Shown: piece by piece, positions 54,233 to 64,000 of the stretch
Position numbering within the stretch: position 1 is the first letter of the stretch
Layout of the letters: each line of letters starts with the position of its first letter
Origin: Lithodes maja
Lineage: Eukaryota > Arthropoda > Malacostraca > Decapoda > Lithodidae
DNA length: 64,000 nucleotides
Direction: 5' to 3'
Assembly: GCA_037953745.1 (NCBI GenBank)
Contig: JBAKBP010007919.1
Span: forward strand, 31,491 to 95,490
Program-made: the position numbers and the translations under genes
Notes under the pieces: generated by a model
Seen by the model: the letters and a program-made list of their open reading frames with translations, nothing else
What the model was told of the DNA's origin: nothing
The model's database searches: none

Positions 54233-54719
54233 TTTAGTATATTCTTTTTGACATTTATGGTTTACTTGCCTCCTAGACAAACATAAAACTGAATCTCCAT
54301 TCCCCCTGTAAGCTATAATAACCGACCTTGGACCACCCATCAAGTTAAATTTCTAAATTTTTCTGTAGAAAATTGCCCTGGCCGGAGGACGGAATTCTCC
54401 TAAGTTGGAGGCTCACTCTCATTTATCCACTGAAACAATGACACCTGAATGGAGCAAGCATTAAATAAACATGAGTTTAGGCTTATGTGTGGCTTTAAAG
54501 AAGGCATAAAGTAAGGTACATCATTATATTGTTAGTAATAAACACAAAGTTAGAAAGGTATGCAGGAGGCACAGGCTCGATCTTACACTGGGCGGGTTGT
54601 TATTTGATGCTAATTCCCATGGCCTCCCAACCCCTTCCTGTGATGGCAGACATCAGAGTTGCAATAGACCAGGGTCGCATGAACAATGTAAATGCTAGCA
54701 CCTGATCAACATGTTCGAG
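54233..54719. other. 3' flank of the glycosyltransferase gene
   Basis: No further gene recognised. ATTAAATAAACA at 54461 could hold a polyadenylation signal. Confidence 0.35.
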
Positions 54720-55800
54720 CTGATTACACCAGGGCTCTGTGTTAAGCCCTCTCCTCTTTGTTATGGTTCTGGAGGCACTATCTGGTTATTTCAGAGTTGG
54801 GCTCCCCTGGGAACTGCTATACACAAATGGCCTAGTATTTATCGCAGATAGTGAGCAGGATGCCAAGGTTAAGTTCAGAAGATTGAATGAGAGCATGGCA
54901 AGTAAAGGGTTAAAAGTTAAAATAAATAAAACCAAGGTTTTACACAGTAGATTAAGGTTAGGAAATGTAGAAAAAAGTGGTGCATACCCATGCGCAGTAT
55001 GCAGAAAAGGGGTGGGCGCGAACTCTATACAGTGGCAAATGCTACATTTGCCACAGCTGGTTACATCACAGGAAGAAGAGCTGCTACTAGAATAAAAGAG
55101 CCTCTACCAAGGAAGAAGTCCGAAATTGAGAAATTTATATGCATAGCATGCGAAGGTGAGCTTGTATTCAATGACCGGCTCGAGAGTGTTAACTTTGGCA
55201 ATGAGGCACTGAAGATGGTGGACAAGTTTTGGTACTTGGGTGAAACCATCTCTGCCGGTTCTGGGTCTGAGGCTGTCACTATCGCCAGAATAAGATGCAG
55301 TTGGGGAAAGTTTAGATAACTTTTGCCACTACTCACCATGAGAAGACTCCCTCTCCCCTTAAAAGGAAAGGTGTACGCTTCATACGTTAGAAGTTAGAAG
55401 CGCAATGACATATGCTTCAGAAACGTGGCCTGTCAAAGCGGATGATATCAACAGAATGGAACGCAATAAGATGAGAATGGTGAGATGGATGTGTGGTGCC
55501 AAACTGCATAATAGGATATCCAGTGAAGAGCTCGGGAGAAGGTTAGGTATCAAGAGTATCAGTGATGAGATGTGTACTAGCAGGCTTGGATGGCTTGGAC
55601 ATATGGAGAGGATGGATGAACTAAGCTGGGTGAAAAGATGCAAGTTCATGAATGTGGAGGGAGCTCCACCAAGGGGCGGACCAAGAAAGACATGGGATCG
55701 GACTTTGCGGTCTGATCTTAAATCAAAGAACCTGACAAGTGAAGCAGCTCTTAACAGGGTTGCCTGGAACGCTGCCATTAGGACGTAAGACCGGAACCGC
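54720..55800 (+). pseudogene. LINE RT C-terminal region with Cys motif
   Basis: Decayed coding fragment: HQGSVLSPLLFVMVLEALSG (RT QG motif), LLYTNGLVFIADSEQDAK (the YADD box mutated to YTNG), KGLKVKINKTKV, then AYPCAVCRKGVGANSI (start of a Cys-rich finger), FWYLGETISAGSGSE, MTYASETWPVKADDI and RLGWLGHMERMDEL. The layout fits an RTE/Nimb-related LINE distinct from the ATAG-tailed family. At least two frameshifts. Confidence 0.72.
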
Positions 55801-56419
55801 GCTTCGTGTGGAGCACTCAATCTTTAAATTCGTGTATGTATGTGTATGTATAGGAACTTTAAATGGTGTTTCTGTTCGGGCTCTGTTTCGTATTGACCAC
55901 CCCCAGCAATGGGCTATGTGCCTGAGTATATGCATACATACATATAGTATATGTGTATGTATGTACACTGGTTACAGACTACATTCACATCCACAGACAT
56001 TACAACAGTACGATAACACTCCACATGCCTCCTAAAACACTATACGCAACAATAGGCGGTTGGACATTAATAACCCTCCCCCGAATAAGCTAAAGAATCG
56101 AACATATTGCCTCGATGCAGGTCTGTTCATAGCCACCCCATAGGGGATCATGGCATATGGCAACTTATATATAGTGAACTAGTGACGCTACTAGAGTGCA
56201 TTTTGACGGTGTGATCTTGAGGTTGCCTTGAGGGATACGGTTAAAGACTTTCTCGAGACATTTCTATAGTGTTGTGCCCAGGTAGCTGAAAAGACAATAA
56301 TGTCATCTAAATATTCTGGAATATATCCCAATTGTGGCCCTTGAATATGACATCCATAAATCAAGAAAATTCAGTATTTATGTTCCACAATCCAAATGGC
56401 ATTACATTGGATTAATAAA
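55801..56419. other. Unassigned DNA with weak repeat similarity
   Basis: The phrase tacagactacattcacatccacagacatt (55974-56002) resembles 22990-23018. gttcatagccaccccataggggatcatgg (56124-56152) resembles the RTE 3' end. No gene. Confidence 0.4.
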
Positions 56420-57223
56420 GTTTCCCCTGACTGTTGATGAATGCTATTTTACTTCGTTTGGTGGACTTACCAGAGAATCTGCCAATATCCTTACTTATCC
56501 CAGTCACTGATGGAATAAATTTCCTTAGAACCTGCTTTGAGTTCCACTGCCTTGCAACATTTCCCTCCTCTGCCCACATTTTCACCCATTTCCTGATTGA
56601 TGTGCACTCGTTTCCATGTAATTGTCTCCGCTCGGCACTCTTGCATTCGTACAATCCTATCTCCGCTCTCCTCTCTCCCTTGCAGTGATTCTGACAGTAT
56701 ACAGCAGTATACACAGTTTCCCTTCGGCCCTGTCATCCCTGTCTGGGAATGGCAGTCTGCAACGATTCACTATCTCCCTTATACTAAACATGCCATTCAA
56801 TCTCCTCTATTTGCTCAATTTGCAATAGCAGAAACACTATTTAAATTTACACAGAAATGTCCATCGCCCCCTTTTCTTGCATACACTGATGGCTCCTGTA
56901 TTGCTTACTGCACTGGCTCTCCTGTGTTCTTCACCTCCCATCGCCTTTCTTGCTGGATTAGTAGCACCCAGTATGAACTATCCGCTCATCAATCCACCCT
57001 CAAATACCTCATCTCTGAGTCTTTATCTGCTATGGGTGTGCGAGACTTTAAATATGTACTTGCCGCTCTCTATAAGTTACCTCGTCCCTCATCCCTTCTG
57101 TTGAAACATATTCATACCTGTCTATGTCAAGCTCAAAACCTTCACCTCTGTATATCCTTTGTTTGGATCCCTGCCCATGTAGGTAATAAGCCACACGATC
57201 GGGTTGATAAACTGGCCAAGGGG
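56420..57223 (+). pseudogene. LINE RNase H domain fragment
   Basis: The plus strand frame to 57223 contains FLAYTDGSCI (first RNase H Asp), CWISSTQYELSAHQSTLKYL (the Glu region), and FVWIPAHVGNKPHDRVDKLA with the W-I-P-x-H-x-G-N-x-x-x-D-x-x-A-K motif and the last catalytic Asp. RNase H after RT is typical of I, R1 and some Jockey-class LINEs. The frame is cut by a LINE-X insertion at 57224, and apparent continuation (CHLTSAPHLPFCKELVKRTP) resumes at 57617. Confidence 0.75.
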
Positions 57224-57616
57224 TGCTTTTTTTTTTTTTTTCTATGTGATTGAGGGAGGCAAAAGGCATAACTGCCTATAGCGAGTGCCTCCCCCATAGT
57301 TGAAAGAGTGACAGGGCCAAAATCAAGCGACGTTCGAGCCAAAATGCCTGGACACACGGAGTTTGAAGCAATTTAAGTCATAGGAAGAGGGAAAGACTGA
57401 TTCTGGGAGAGAGTTCCAGAGCTCAGCTGTTGAGTAGAAGAAAGTTTGAGAGTAACGTTTCACTCTTGGGTTGGAGAGTTGCACAGAGTAGGGGTGGGAT
57501 TGAGTTGCAAGACGGGTACCACGTGCCCTACGTAAAGGAGGTGGTATGCACTGGGATAGCTCTGAGGAACACTGATTATTATAGTAGCGATAGAATAGCG
57601 AGAGAGATGCAACATT
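57224..57616 (-). mobile_element. LINE X copy 7, 3' end, inserted in the RNase H LINE
   Basis: Begins with about 18 T (57227-57244), the poly(A) tail of a minus-strand copy, then the X 3' UTR (gattgagggaggcaaaagg, caaaatgcctggacacac) and the C-terminal coding part. It nearly duplicates 60700-61080 in sequence, so it is a young copy. Confidence 0.8.
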
Positions 57617-57760
57617 GCCACTTAACTTCTGCTCCTCACCTCCCCTTCTGTAAGGAGCTTGTCAAACGAACTCCATGTGATACTGCCTTCGAAAACCTGG
57701 CCCTATCGATAGATTATCCTAGCAGCTGCATTATCTCATTTGATTAGCCCGCTGTGGTCC
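57617..57760 (+). pseudogene. RNase H LINE, downstream continuation
   Basis: Reads CHLTSAPHLPFCKELVKRTP, then CDTAFENLALSID, which continues the DKLAKG frame from before the X insertion. Identity of the family beyond RNase H is not determined. Confidence 0.5.
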
Positions 57761-59204
57761 GAAAGAATGAGCGAAAAGCCGATCATACCAAAACCTTATA
57801 TACTGTACATCAGCATGTTGGTACCACACTCACACATCCCACTGCGAATGTTTTTTGCACAAAATTTATGTGGGAGCATTTTAGTCATGGTCGGGAGTTG
57901 CACTACTGGCAAGAATAGGCACACTGCATTCCCCTGTCAGCAGGCTTGCACACAAGAGAAGGAGGGTGGAGAGAGGGCAAGAATTACGTTTTATCCCTTG
58001 TATTTCCCTTATAAAGCAATATTATTGCACTACAAGGCATATGTGAAGAATTTGGACCCAGAAATTAGGTGCAGAGAAAGAAGAAAGCACGTAAAGCCGT
58101 AAAGTAAGGCAAAAGCGAGTCGGGAGTGATTGAGTCGTGGGAAGGAGGGTGGAATTTGTCCTCCCTTCCTTCCCTTACTATCCCGATTGGTGCCTACAAG
58201 CGTTATGCTCATGTTAGGGCAATTCCACTCGCTCCCTGTTACATGTATCGTATACGTATAGTAAATCGGATATATCTGAGGTTAAGGGATGGTCCTAGAG
58301 CCCTGCCACTACTTCCACGATAAATAAAGTGTCTAAGTGTGAGTGTGTGTGTGATGTGTAAGTGTATTATGATGTTTGGTATCAAAAGTTACTATGTAGG
58401 CCTATTCCTGATCCACTTTGCATCTGTCTTAACCTGTTGGCGCGGTATTTGTACGCAGTTGGAAATCTTATTTCTGGAAGGCATGTCACAGTTGTTTAGG
58501 AAAAGTCTAGGGAAGGCATGTCGTTAAGAGCGCCCTGTGAGTGCACTGTAAACAATATCTGTAAAATTAGCAGTAAAAGACTGTGAATAATATTGTTCAA
58601 AAACAGTATTCTATACTACAGTTCTTTACAGAATTATACCTCTTAATTACGGCAATAAGACATCGTAAAAAGAATAATTTTGACAGTTAGGTATGCTTAT
58701 GACTGTTAAAAGTACTTGGTATTATGTTGGCAATATAGCCGTCTGTTCTGTGACTGTGGAAAACAACAAATTATTTTTTAAAGCATAGCTCTATTATCAT
58801 GATCAGCATCGTGACGTGTCTCATGCCTATGATAAACAACCCACAATCACTTGCTGTCGTGACGTGGTTGTTACTCGTACAAAGCGAAGTTTCAGCCACC
58901 TTTAGTAAAAAATTACCAGCCCTGTTTCGGACTCCTAAGAATGCCAAACCTTCGCACCCTTCCATCACTCCTTTCAGGCCACCGGAGTCGTCACATATTT
59001 CATATCATGGACTTTGTACCTACTTGACCTCTAACCCTCCAATCCTCGAAGTTATTCTCACTCTTAACCCTGACTTCTTACAAAAACACTAGTGTGTAGT
59101 GTATACATATACATATACACATCCCATATTTTTTTTCTCGCCATTTTGTTTAGCCTGGGTGTCTGTCACTTTTTGTATAATTATCACCTTGCAATTTGCT
59201 GTAA
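57761..59204. other. Unassigned 1.4 kb
   Basis: Short frames at 57740-58102 and 58799-59092 carry no recognisable domain or consensus splice context. No RNA gene seen. Confidence 0.35.
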
Positions 59205-59993
59205 TTTTCCATTATGTGTACGCAGGTTTATATATTTTCCATTATGTGTACGCAGGTTTATATATTTTCCATTATGTGTACGCAGGTTTATATATTTTCC
59301 ATTATGTGTACGCAGGTTTATACATTTTCCATTATGTGTACGCAGGTTTATATATTTTCCATTATGTGTACGCAGGTTTATATATTTTCCATTATGTGTA
59401 CGCAGGTTTATATATTTTCCATTATGTGTACGCAGGTTTATATATTTTCCATTATGTGTACGCAGGTTTATATATTTTCCATTATGTGTACGCAGGTTTA
59501 TATATTTTCCATTATGTGTACGCAGGTTTATATATTTTCCATTATGTGTACGCAGGTTTATATATTTTCCATTATGTGTACGCAGGTTTATATATTTTCC
59601 ATTATGTGTACGCAGGTTTATATATTTTCCATTATGTGTACGCAGGTTTATATATTTTCCATTATGTGTACGCAGGTTTATATATTTTCCATTATGTGTA
59701 CGCAGGTTTATATATTTTCCATTATGTGTACGCAGGTTTATATATTTTCCATTATGTGTACGCAGGTTTATATATTTTTCCATTATGTGTACGCAGGTTT
59801 ATATATTTTCCATTATGTGTACGCAGGTTTATATATTTTCCATTATGTGTACGCAGGTTTATATATTTTCCATTATGTGTACGCAGGTTTATATATTTTT
59901 CCATTATGTGTACGCAGGTTTATATATTTTCCATTATGTGTACGCAGGTTTATATATTTTCCATTATGTGTACGCTGGTTTATATATTTTCTT
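59205..59993. repeat. 30-bp minisatellite, about 26 units
   Basis: Units of ccattatgtgtacgcaggtttatatatttt are nearly invariant. Rare changes: tacattttcc near 59321, an extra T near 59777 and 59900, and cgctgg near 59972. Because 30 is divisible by three, all three plus frames and one minus frame stay open over hundreds of bases, which explains several long repetitive ORFs. Confidence 0.96.
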
Positions 59994-59995
59994 AT

Positions 59996-60424
59996 CACAA
60001 AAGCATTGCACTATCCACAGTGCAGTTGGGTCCAGTACATGATTAAGATTGATATCCAATAGGCCTATTTGATAAATGTATATTAATCGTAGTCATGTGC
60101 TTAACCTCCAACGTGCTTTGTGTTATCCCAGGTTCGGATTCCGGGAGTATCACATGCTTTCATAAATTTAATTTGGGGGTGTTTGGTGTTGGGTGTGAAA
60201 TTTATTAGATAAGATTATTTCTAGACGCTTAAGAACAGTTCGTTACGAGGTAGGTCCTTTGAGATCTGTGCCCCATAAATTGCCCTTTCCTCTCACATAA
60301 AGCATTACGCTATTCAAAGTTCAGTTGGGTCCAATACATGATTAGGTTGATATCCTGTATTCTATAAATGGATATTAATCATGGCCTTGTGCTGAACCTT
60401 TAGCTGTCTTGGTGGTGTAATGGT
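59996..60424 (+). mobile_element. SINE S2 fragments
   Basis: Three pieces of the S2 family: a 3' end (59998-60060, gtgcagttgggtccagtacatgatt), a longer copy from the B box ggttcggattccgg (60131) to its 3' end near 60345, and an A-box end (gtcttggtggtgtaatggttaag, 60405-60427) cut by repeat D. Confidence 0.6.
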
Positions 60425-60540
60425 TAAGGGGGGGTCACCGGATTTTTTTAATCTTTCTCTTTTTCCCTGGCTTGTATCCATTTGGCCCCATTCAGCCAAC
60501 TGTTTTAAGACTTTTATCCCCATCCAAGTGTCGATTTCAT

Positions 60541-60678
60541 CCTGGCGAGCGATAGCGAGCCAACATTGTATGGAGAAATTCGGCTTCGCCGGAGACATTT
60601 TCTATCGAAAAATGTACAAATTTAGCTTTGCTGTCAAAACAAAAATATATATATGCTGGCTCGCTACCGCTCGCCTGG
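60541..60678. repeat. 138-bp fold-back core of dispersed repeat D
   Basis: The ends cctggcgagcgatagcgagc (60541) and gctcgctaccgctcgcctgg (60659-60678) are inverted complements, about 21 of 24 bases matching. They enclose gaaaaatgtacaaatttagc, also found at 13189-13205. One arm only is present in the copy at 12985-13290. Confidence 0.6.
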
Positions 60679-61384
60679 AAAATATTGAGACCTGGATTTT
60701 TTTGTTTTTTTTCTATGTGATTGAGGGAGGCAAAGGGCAGAACTGCCGATAGCGAGTGCCTCCGAAAGAGTGACAGGGCCAAAATCAAGGGACGTTCGAG
60801 CCAAAATGCCTGGACACACGTAGTTTGAAGCAATTTAAGTCATAGGAAGAGGGAAAGACTGATTCTGGGAGAGAGTTCCAGAGCTCAGCTGTTGAGTAGA
60901 AGAAAGTTTGAGAGTAACGTTTCACTCTTGGGTTGGAGAGTTGCACAGAGTAGGGGTGGGATTGAGTTGCAAGACGGGTACCACGTGCCCTACGTAAAGG
61001 AGGTGGTATACACTGGGAAAGCTCTGAGGAACACTGATTATTATAGTAGCGATAGAATAGCGAGAGAGATGCAACATTGTGGCGGAGAGAGAGAGAGATT
61101 GCAGAGAGTTGGTGAGTGGACGGGAGTTGATGATACGAAAGGCCTTCCTTTCAACTTTGTCTAGGAGAGCGGTGTGAGAGGAACCTCCCCACACATGTGA
61201 ACAATACTCAATACAAGGACGCACTATGCCCCTGTACAGAGCAAGAAGCTGTGCAGGGGAAAAGAACCCCCTAAGTCAGTTGAGCACACCCAGCTTCTGG
61301 AAGGCTGCCTTAGCAAGACTGGTAATATGGTCCTTCCGACTGAGAACAGAAGAAAAAGAGACACCAAGAATATTGAGAGAATAA

Positions 61385-62311
61385 TTATGAAGGATTGATT
61401 TTTGTACTGCTAAAGAATAAGGGATAATCCGCTGGGAGTTCCGTACGGGTAGATAGATAGAGAAATTGGGTTTTGGAAGCATTAAAGGTAACAAGGTTTA
61501 GTCTGCCCCAATTGGAGATAATATTTAGACCAGAATTTAAGAGTTCTATGGCTTCATTACGTTTGTCGTTGAGGGATTGCTGGCTGGGGCGTTCTGACAA
61601 ACTAATGGAGTAGTGTAAGGTTGAGTCGTCTGCGTATGAATGGATGGGAATTGAGGTACAGTTGAGGAGATCATTTATAAAAATTAGAAAGAGAATAGGA
61701 GATAGGACAGAGCCCTGAGGAACACCGTAGTTTATAGGGTGAAGAAGCGAATGATGGCCGTCCACAACCGCGGCTATGGAACAGCCGGAAAGGAAATTAG
61801 AGACAAAGGCACAGATGGAGGGATAGAAACCGAAGGAGGGTAGTTTAGAGATTAAAGATTTGTGCCAGACTCTATCGAAGGTTTTCGATATGTCTAGTGC
61901 AATAGAAAAAGTCTCACCGAAGTCCCGAAAGGAGGATGACCAAGAGTTAGTAAGATATGAAGGAAGGTCACCAGTAGAGCGACCCTTAATGAAGCCATAC
62001 TGGCGATCTGAGAGCAGATTATGAGAAGAGAAATGCTTACAAAATTTGGAAGCAAGAATAGTTTCAAGAACTTTAGAAAGACAAGAGATGAGAGCAATTG
62101 GACAATAGTTGGAGGGTTGAAAGTGGTCACCCTTCTTTGGGACAGGTTGAATGTGAGCAAACTTCCAGCATGAAGGGAAGACGTTAGAGGATAGACAGAG
62201 ACGAAAGAGTTTGCCTAGGCAGGGAGTCAGCACGGAAGCACAGTTTTTGAGAACAACAGTCCGGACCGTACACCTTATTAGTATTAAGCCCAGAGAGGGT
62301 AGAAAGTACAT
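61385..62311 (-). pseudogene. LINE X reverse transcriptase
   Basis: RT motifs in one long frame: HIQPVPKKGDHFQPSNYCPI, LISCLSKVLETILASKF, DRQYGFIKGRSTGDL, FSIALDISKTFDRVWHKSL (motif A; the usual KAFD reads KTFD), NYGVPQGSVLSPILFL, HSYADDSTLHYS (catalytic Asp pair), NLVTFNASKTQFLYL. The N-terminal VVLKNCASVLTPCLGKLF part precedes them after a small disruption at about 62260. The catalytic core looks intact, and the copy is disabled by frameshifts on either side. Confidence 0.84.
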
Positions 62312-62562
62312 CTTTAGAAGAGATTAGGATATTAGGCATAAGTAAGAGGGAGGAATAGCACCGGAATCATCCAAGGTGGAGTTTCTAGCAAAAGTTTGAG
62401 CAAAGAGTTTAGCTTTGTCAGAGGAAGAAGTGATGGTTGTGCCATCAGAGTGGGAAAGGGGAGGGAAAGACGAGGAAGAGAAATTGTTGGAGAGGTTTTT
62501 GGCTAGATGCCAGAAAGATTGGGAAGAGCTAAAGTTGGATAGTTCAGTGCATTTATTATTGA

Positions 62563-63237
62563 TCAAAGAGTGTTTGGCAAGTCGAAGAACAGATTTGGCT
62601 TGATTCCGGGCAGAAATATAGGAAGAATGAGAGTCTTGAGTTTTAAGGCGTCGGTACCGTTTGAATGCTTCCTCCTTATTGCGGACAGCAGTAAGTAAGT
62701 AAACCAAGATTTTCTAGCATTAGTCTGAGAGAAAGAGAATGGAATGTATGCTTCCATGCCCGATAGGATTGCCTCGGTAATGCGTTCAGCATTCTCCGAG
62801 GGTCCCCGGCCACGGAAAAGGAAATCATTCCATGGGAAATCAAAGAAGTACTGCCAGAGAGCATCCCAGTCAGCAGCGCCAAAGTGCCACAAGCGCCGCC
62901 GGCTAGGAGGATCGGGTGGCCGTACTGGAGAGATAGGACAGGTGACAGAGATAAGTTTATGGTCGGAGGAGCCCAAAGGAGAGAAGAGATCGACAGTATA
63001 AGAAGAAGGGTTAGAAGTTAGAAACAAGTCAAGAATGTTGGGTCGATCTCCGATGCGATCCGGGATACGGGTGGGTTGCTGAACTAACTGCTCTAGGTCA
63101 TTTAGGATAGAAAAGACGTAGGCTTGTTCACCAGGTGGGTCAGTAGTGTGAGAGGAGAGCCATTGGCGGTGGTGAACGTTGAAATCTCCTAAGATGGAGA
63201 TTTCTGAGAAAGGAGAAATAGATAGAATGTGTTCCAC
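62563..63237 (-). pseudogene. LINE X endonuclease C-terminal half
   Basis: Contains EISILGDFNVHHRQWLSS (GDFN catalytic motif), PTRIPDRIGDRPNILDLFLT (D-x-x-x-x-R region) and SPLGSSDHKLISVTCPISP (SDH catalytic motif), then RRRLWHFGAADWDALWQYFF and a linker. The upstream half lies, frameshifted, at 63246-63434. Similar GDFNVHH...RRLWHF proteins are, to my knowledge, abundant in decapod genomes. Confidence 0.82.
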
Positions 63238-63596
63238 TGTAGAGTTTAGATAGTCAGAGAATTTGGAAAAGTTGGTTGAGTTAGGGGAAAGATAGACAGC
63301 ATAGAAATATTTAGTAAGAGAATGACAGGAAAGTTTGAGCCATATAGTTGAGAATTCAGAGGAGTCAAAATCGGGAACACGAGAACAAAAGTAGGAGGAT
63401 ACAGAGAAGGGCTGCTGGATGTTGCTACAGACACCTGAGTTTCGGTGAGGAAGAGAAGATCAGGTTTGTAGGAGGAGAGTGAAAGTTAGGGGAAAGTCCG
63501 CGAATGTTGCAGAATTAATAGAAAGAGTAACAGGCCGAGGTCCAGGAAATTTTGTGGGGTCGTCAGGGGATGGTCGGTCGGGTGTGGGGGCATTTA

Positions 63597-63627
<31 letters not shown>

Positions 63628-63844
63628 GGGAACTCCGATTTTTTTTTTTTTTTTTTTTTTGCTGTGGAGGAATGAAGTGTGGTGTGCATGTTTAGTGTAG
63701 TGAAGTGGATAGGAGGAGGAGGTGTTTGTGAGAGCTAGCTGGATTGCTCTCAGTGTAAATGAGGCACAAAGAAAATCAGCAAGAGAGGCCAAGCAAATGG
63801 AACAGGAGTTCCATGACTCGTTATCACATGTCTATAACCTCACC

Positions 63845-64000
63845 TGGGTCTAGCCCTGATCGATTGGTGCCTACAATCTCCCCACTATAATGGGGTAAAC
63901 GTCTTGAAACAGTAGGCTGAATGGGGCCGAATGGGTACAAGCCAAAGAGAGAGGAAGAGAAAGATAAAAAAAGCAAGGGGGGCTTGGTTAACCAGGGAAC
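63845..64000 (-). repeat. Dispersed repeat D, inverted copy at the window edge
   Basis: The reverse complement reads cttggcttgtacccattcggccccattcagcctactgtttcaagacg, corresponding to cctggcttgtatccatttggccccattcagccaactgttttaagac at 60466 onward. The copies flank LINE X in opposite orientations. Truncated by the window end. Confidence 0.55.

Larger units (their letters stand above)
60700..63835 (-). mobile_element. LINE X copy 8, largest copy in the window
   Basis: A minus-strand element with a T-rich 3' tail (60700-60712), RT C-terminus and 3' UTR (60713-61384), RT (61385-62311), linker (62324-62707), endonuclease (62563-63434) and a low-complexity N-terminus broken by poly-C (63601-63626) and poly-T (63639-63660). 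Several frameshifts. Order and motifs fit a Jockey/CR1-class LINE. At least nine partial copies lie in this window. Confidence 0.82.

Noticed and set aside
59205..59993. CRISPR-like array
   Set aside because: Units are contiguous 30-bp repeats without unique spacers, in a eukaryotic context; it is a minisatellite.
59092..60062. Long ORFs of 280-316 residues in three plus frames and 199 residues on the minus strand
   Set aside because: All are read-through of a 30-bp tandem repeat whose length is a multiple of three.

Overview
This is a eukaryotic, arthropod-type genomic window. No operons or bacterial signals are present. Host protein signal is confined to a few spliced exons with GT-AG boundaries. 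The rest is a dense mosaic of retrotransposons, MITEs, tRNA-derived SINEs, satellites and long (TA)n, (GA)n and poly-C tracts. An interstitial arthropod-type TTAGG array, a DM4/12-like arthropod gene and the mix of LINE families (a GDFNVHH...RRLWHF jockey/CR1-like family, an RTE-like family with an ATAG tail, a SCAN-like-gag Gypsy element) suggest a decapod crustacean, possibly a crab. That assignment is inference.

Layout. 1-8.3 kb: AT-rich DNA with two nearly identical 302-bp direct repeats 6.46 kb apart, a Ser/Thr/Pro-rich ORF starting at the edge of the first repeat, a TTAA-flanked MITE and a truncated RTE copy. 8.7-13 kb: a three-level nest, a TTAA MITE inside a full-length RTE element inside the endonuclease gene of an older CR1-like LINE. 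13-18.4 kb: tandem repeats and a three-exon DM4/12-like host gene (15151-18387) with a 54/56-bp satellite in its second intron. 18.5-25 kb: TA arrays, a 100-bp-arm perfect palindrome, a 54-bp satellite, SINEs, a third MITE copy and two LINE-X copies. 25.1-29.5 kb: a nearly full-length minus-strand CR1/L2-like LINE, inserted into LINE X, encoding a hydrophobic N-terminus, a 2A-type DVETNPGP motif, PHD-like fingers, endonuclease and reverse transcriptase (RT). 30-37 kb: LINE fragments and the penultimate exon of an alpha-1,4-glycosyltransferase (A4GALT-like) gene. 37.6-45.75 kb: a complete LTR retrotransposon with 1,866-bp LTRs, intact gag-protease and a gutted pol. 45.8-53.8 kb: older Gypsy debris, a fold-back element, and a young RTE insertion that splits an unrecognised coding sequence (48838-51691). 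54.1 kb: last exon of the A4GALT-like gene, about 19.8 kb from its previous exon. 54.7-64 kb: LINE fragments, a 30-bp minisatellite, SINE pieces and the largest LINE-X copy.

Only two host genes are supported: the DM4/12-like gene and the 3' end of an A4GALT-like glycosyltransferase, both on the plus strand. Most other coding sequence belongs to mobile elements, many broken. The RTE family and the LTR element look recently active (long near-identical copies, perfect target-site duplications, LTRs differing at three sites I could find). All coordinates, splice junctions and family assignments come from reading the sequence by eye. Percent identities and homologies were not computed.
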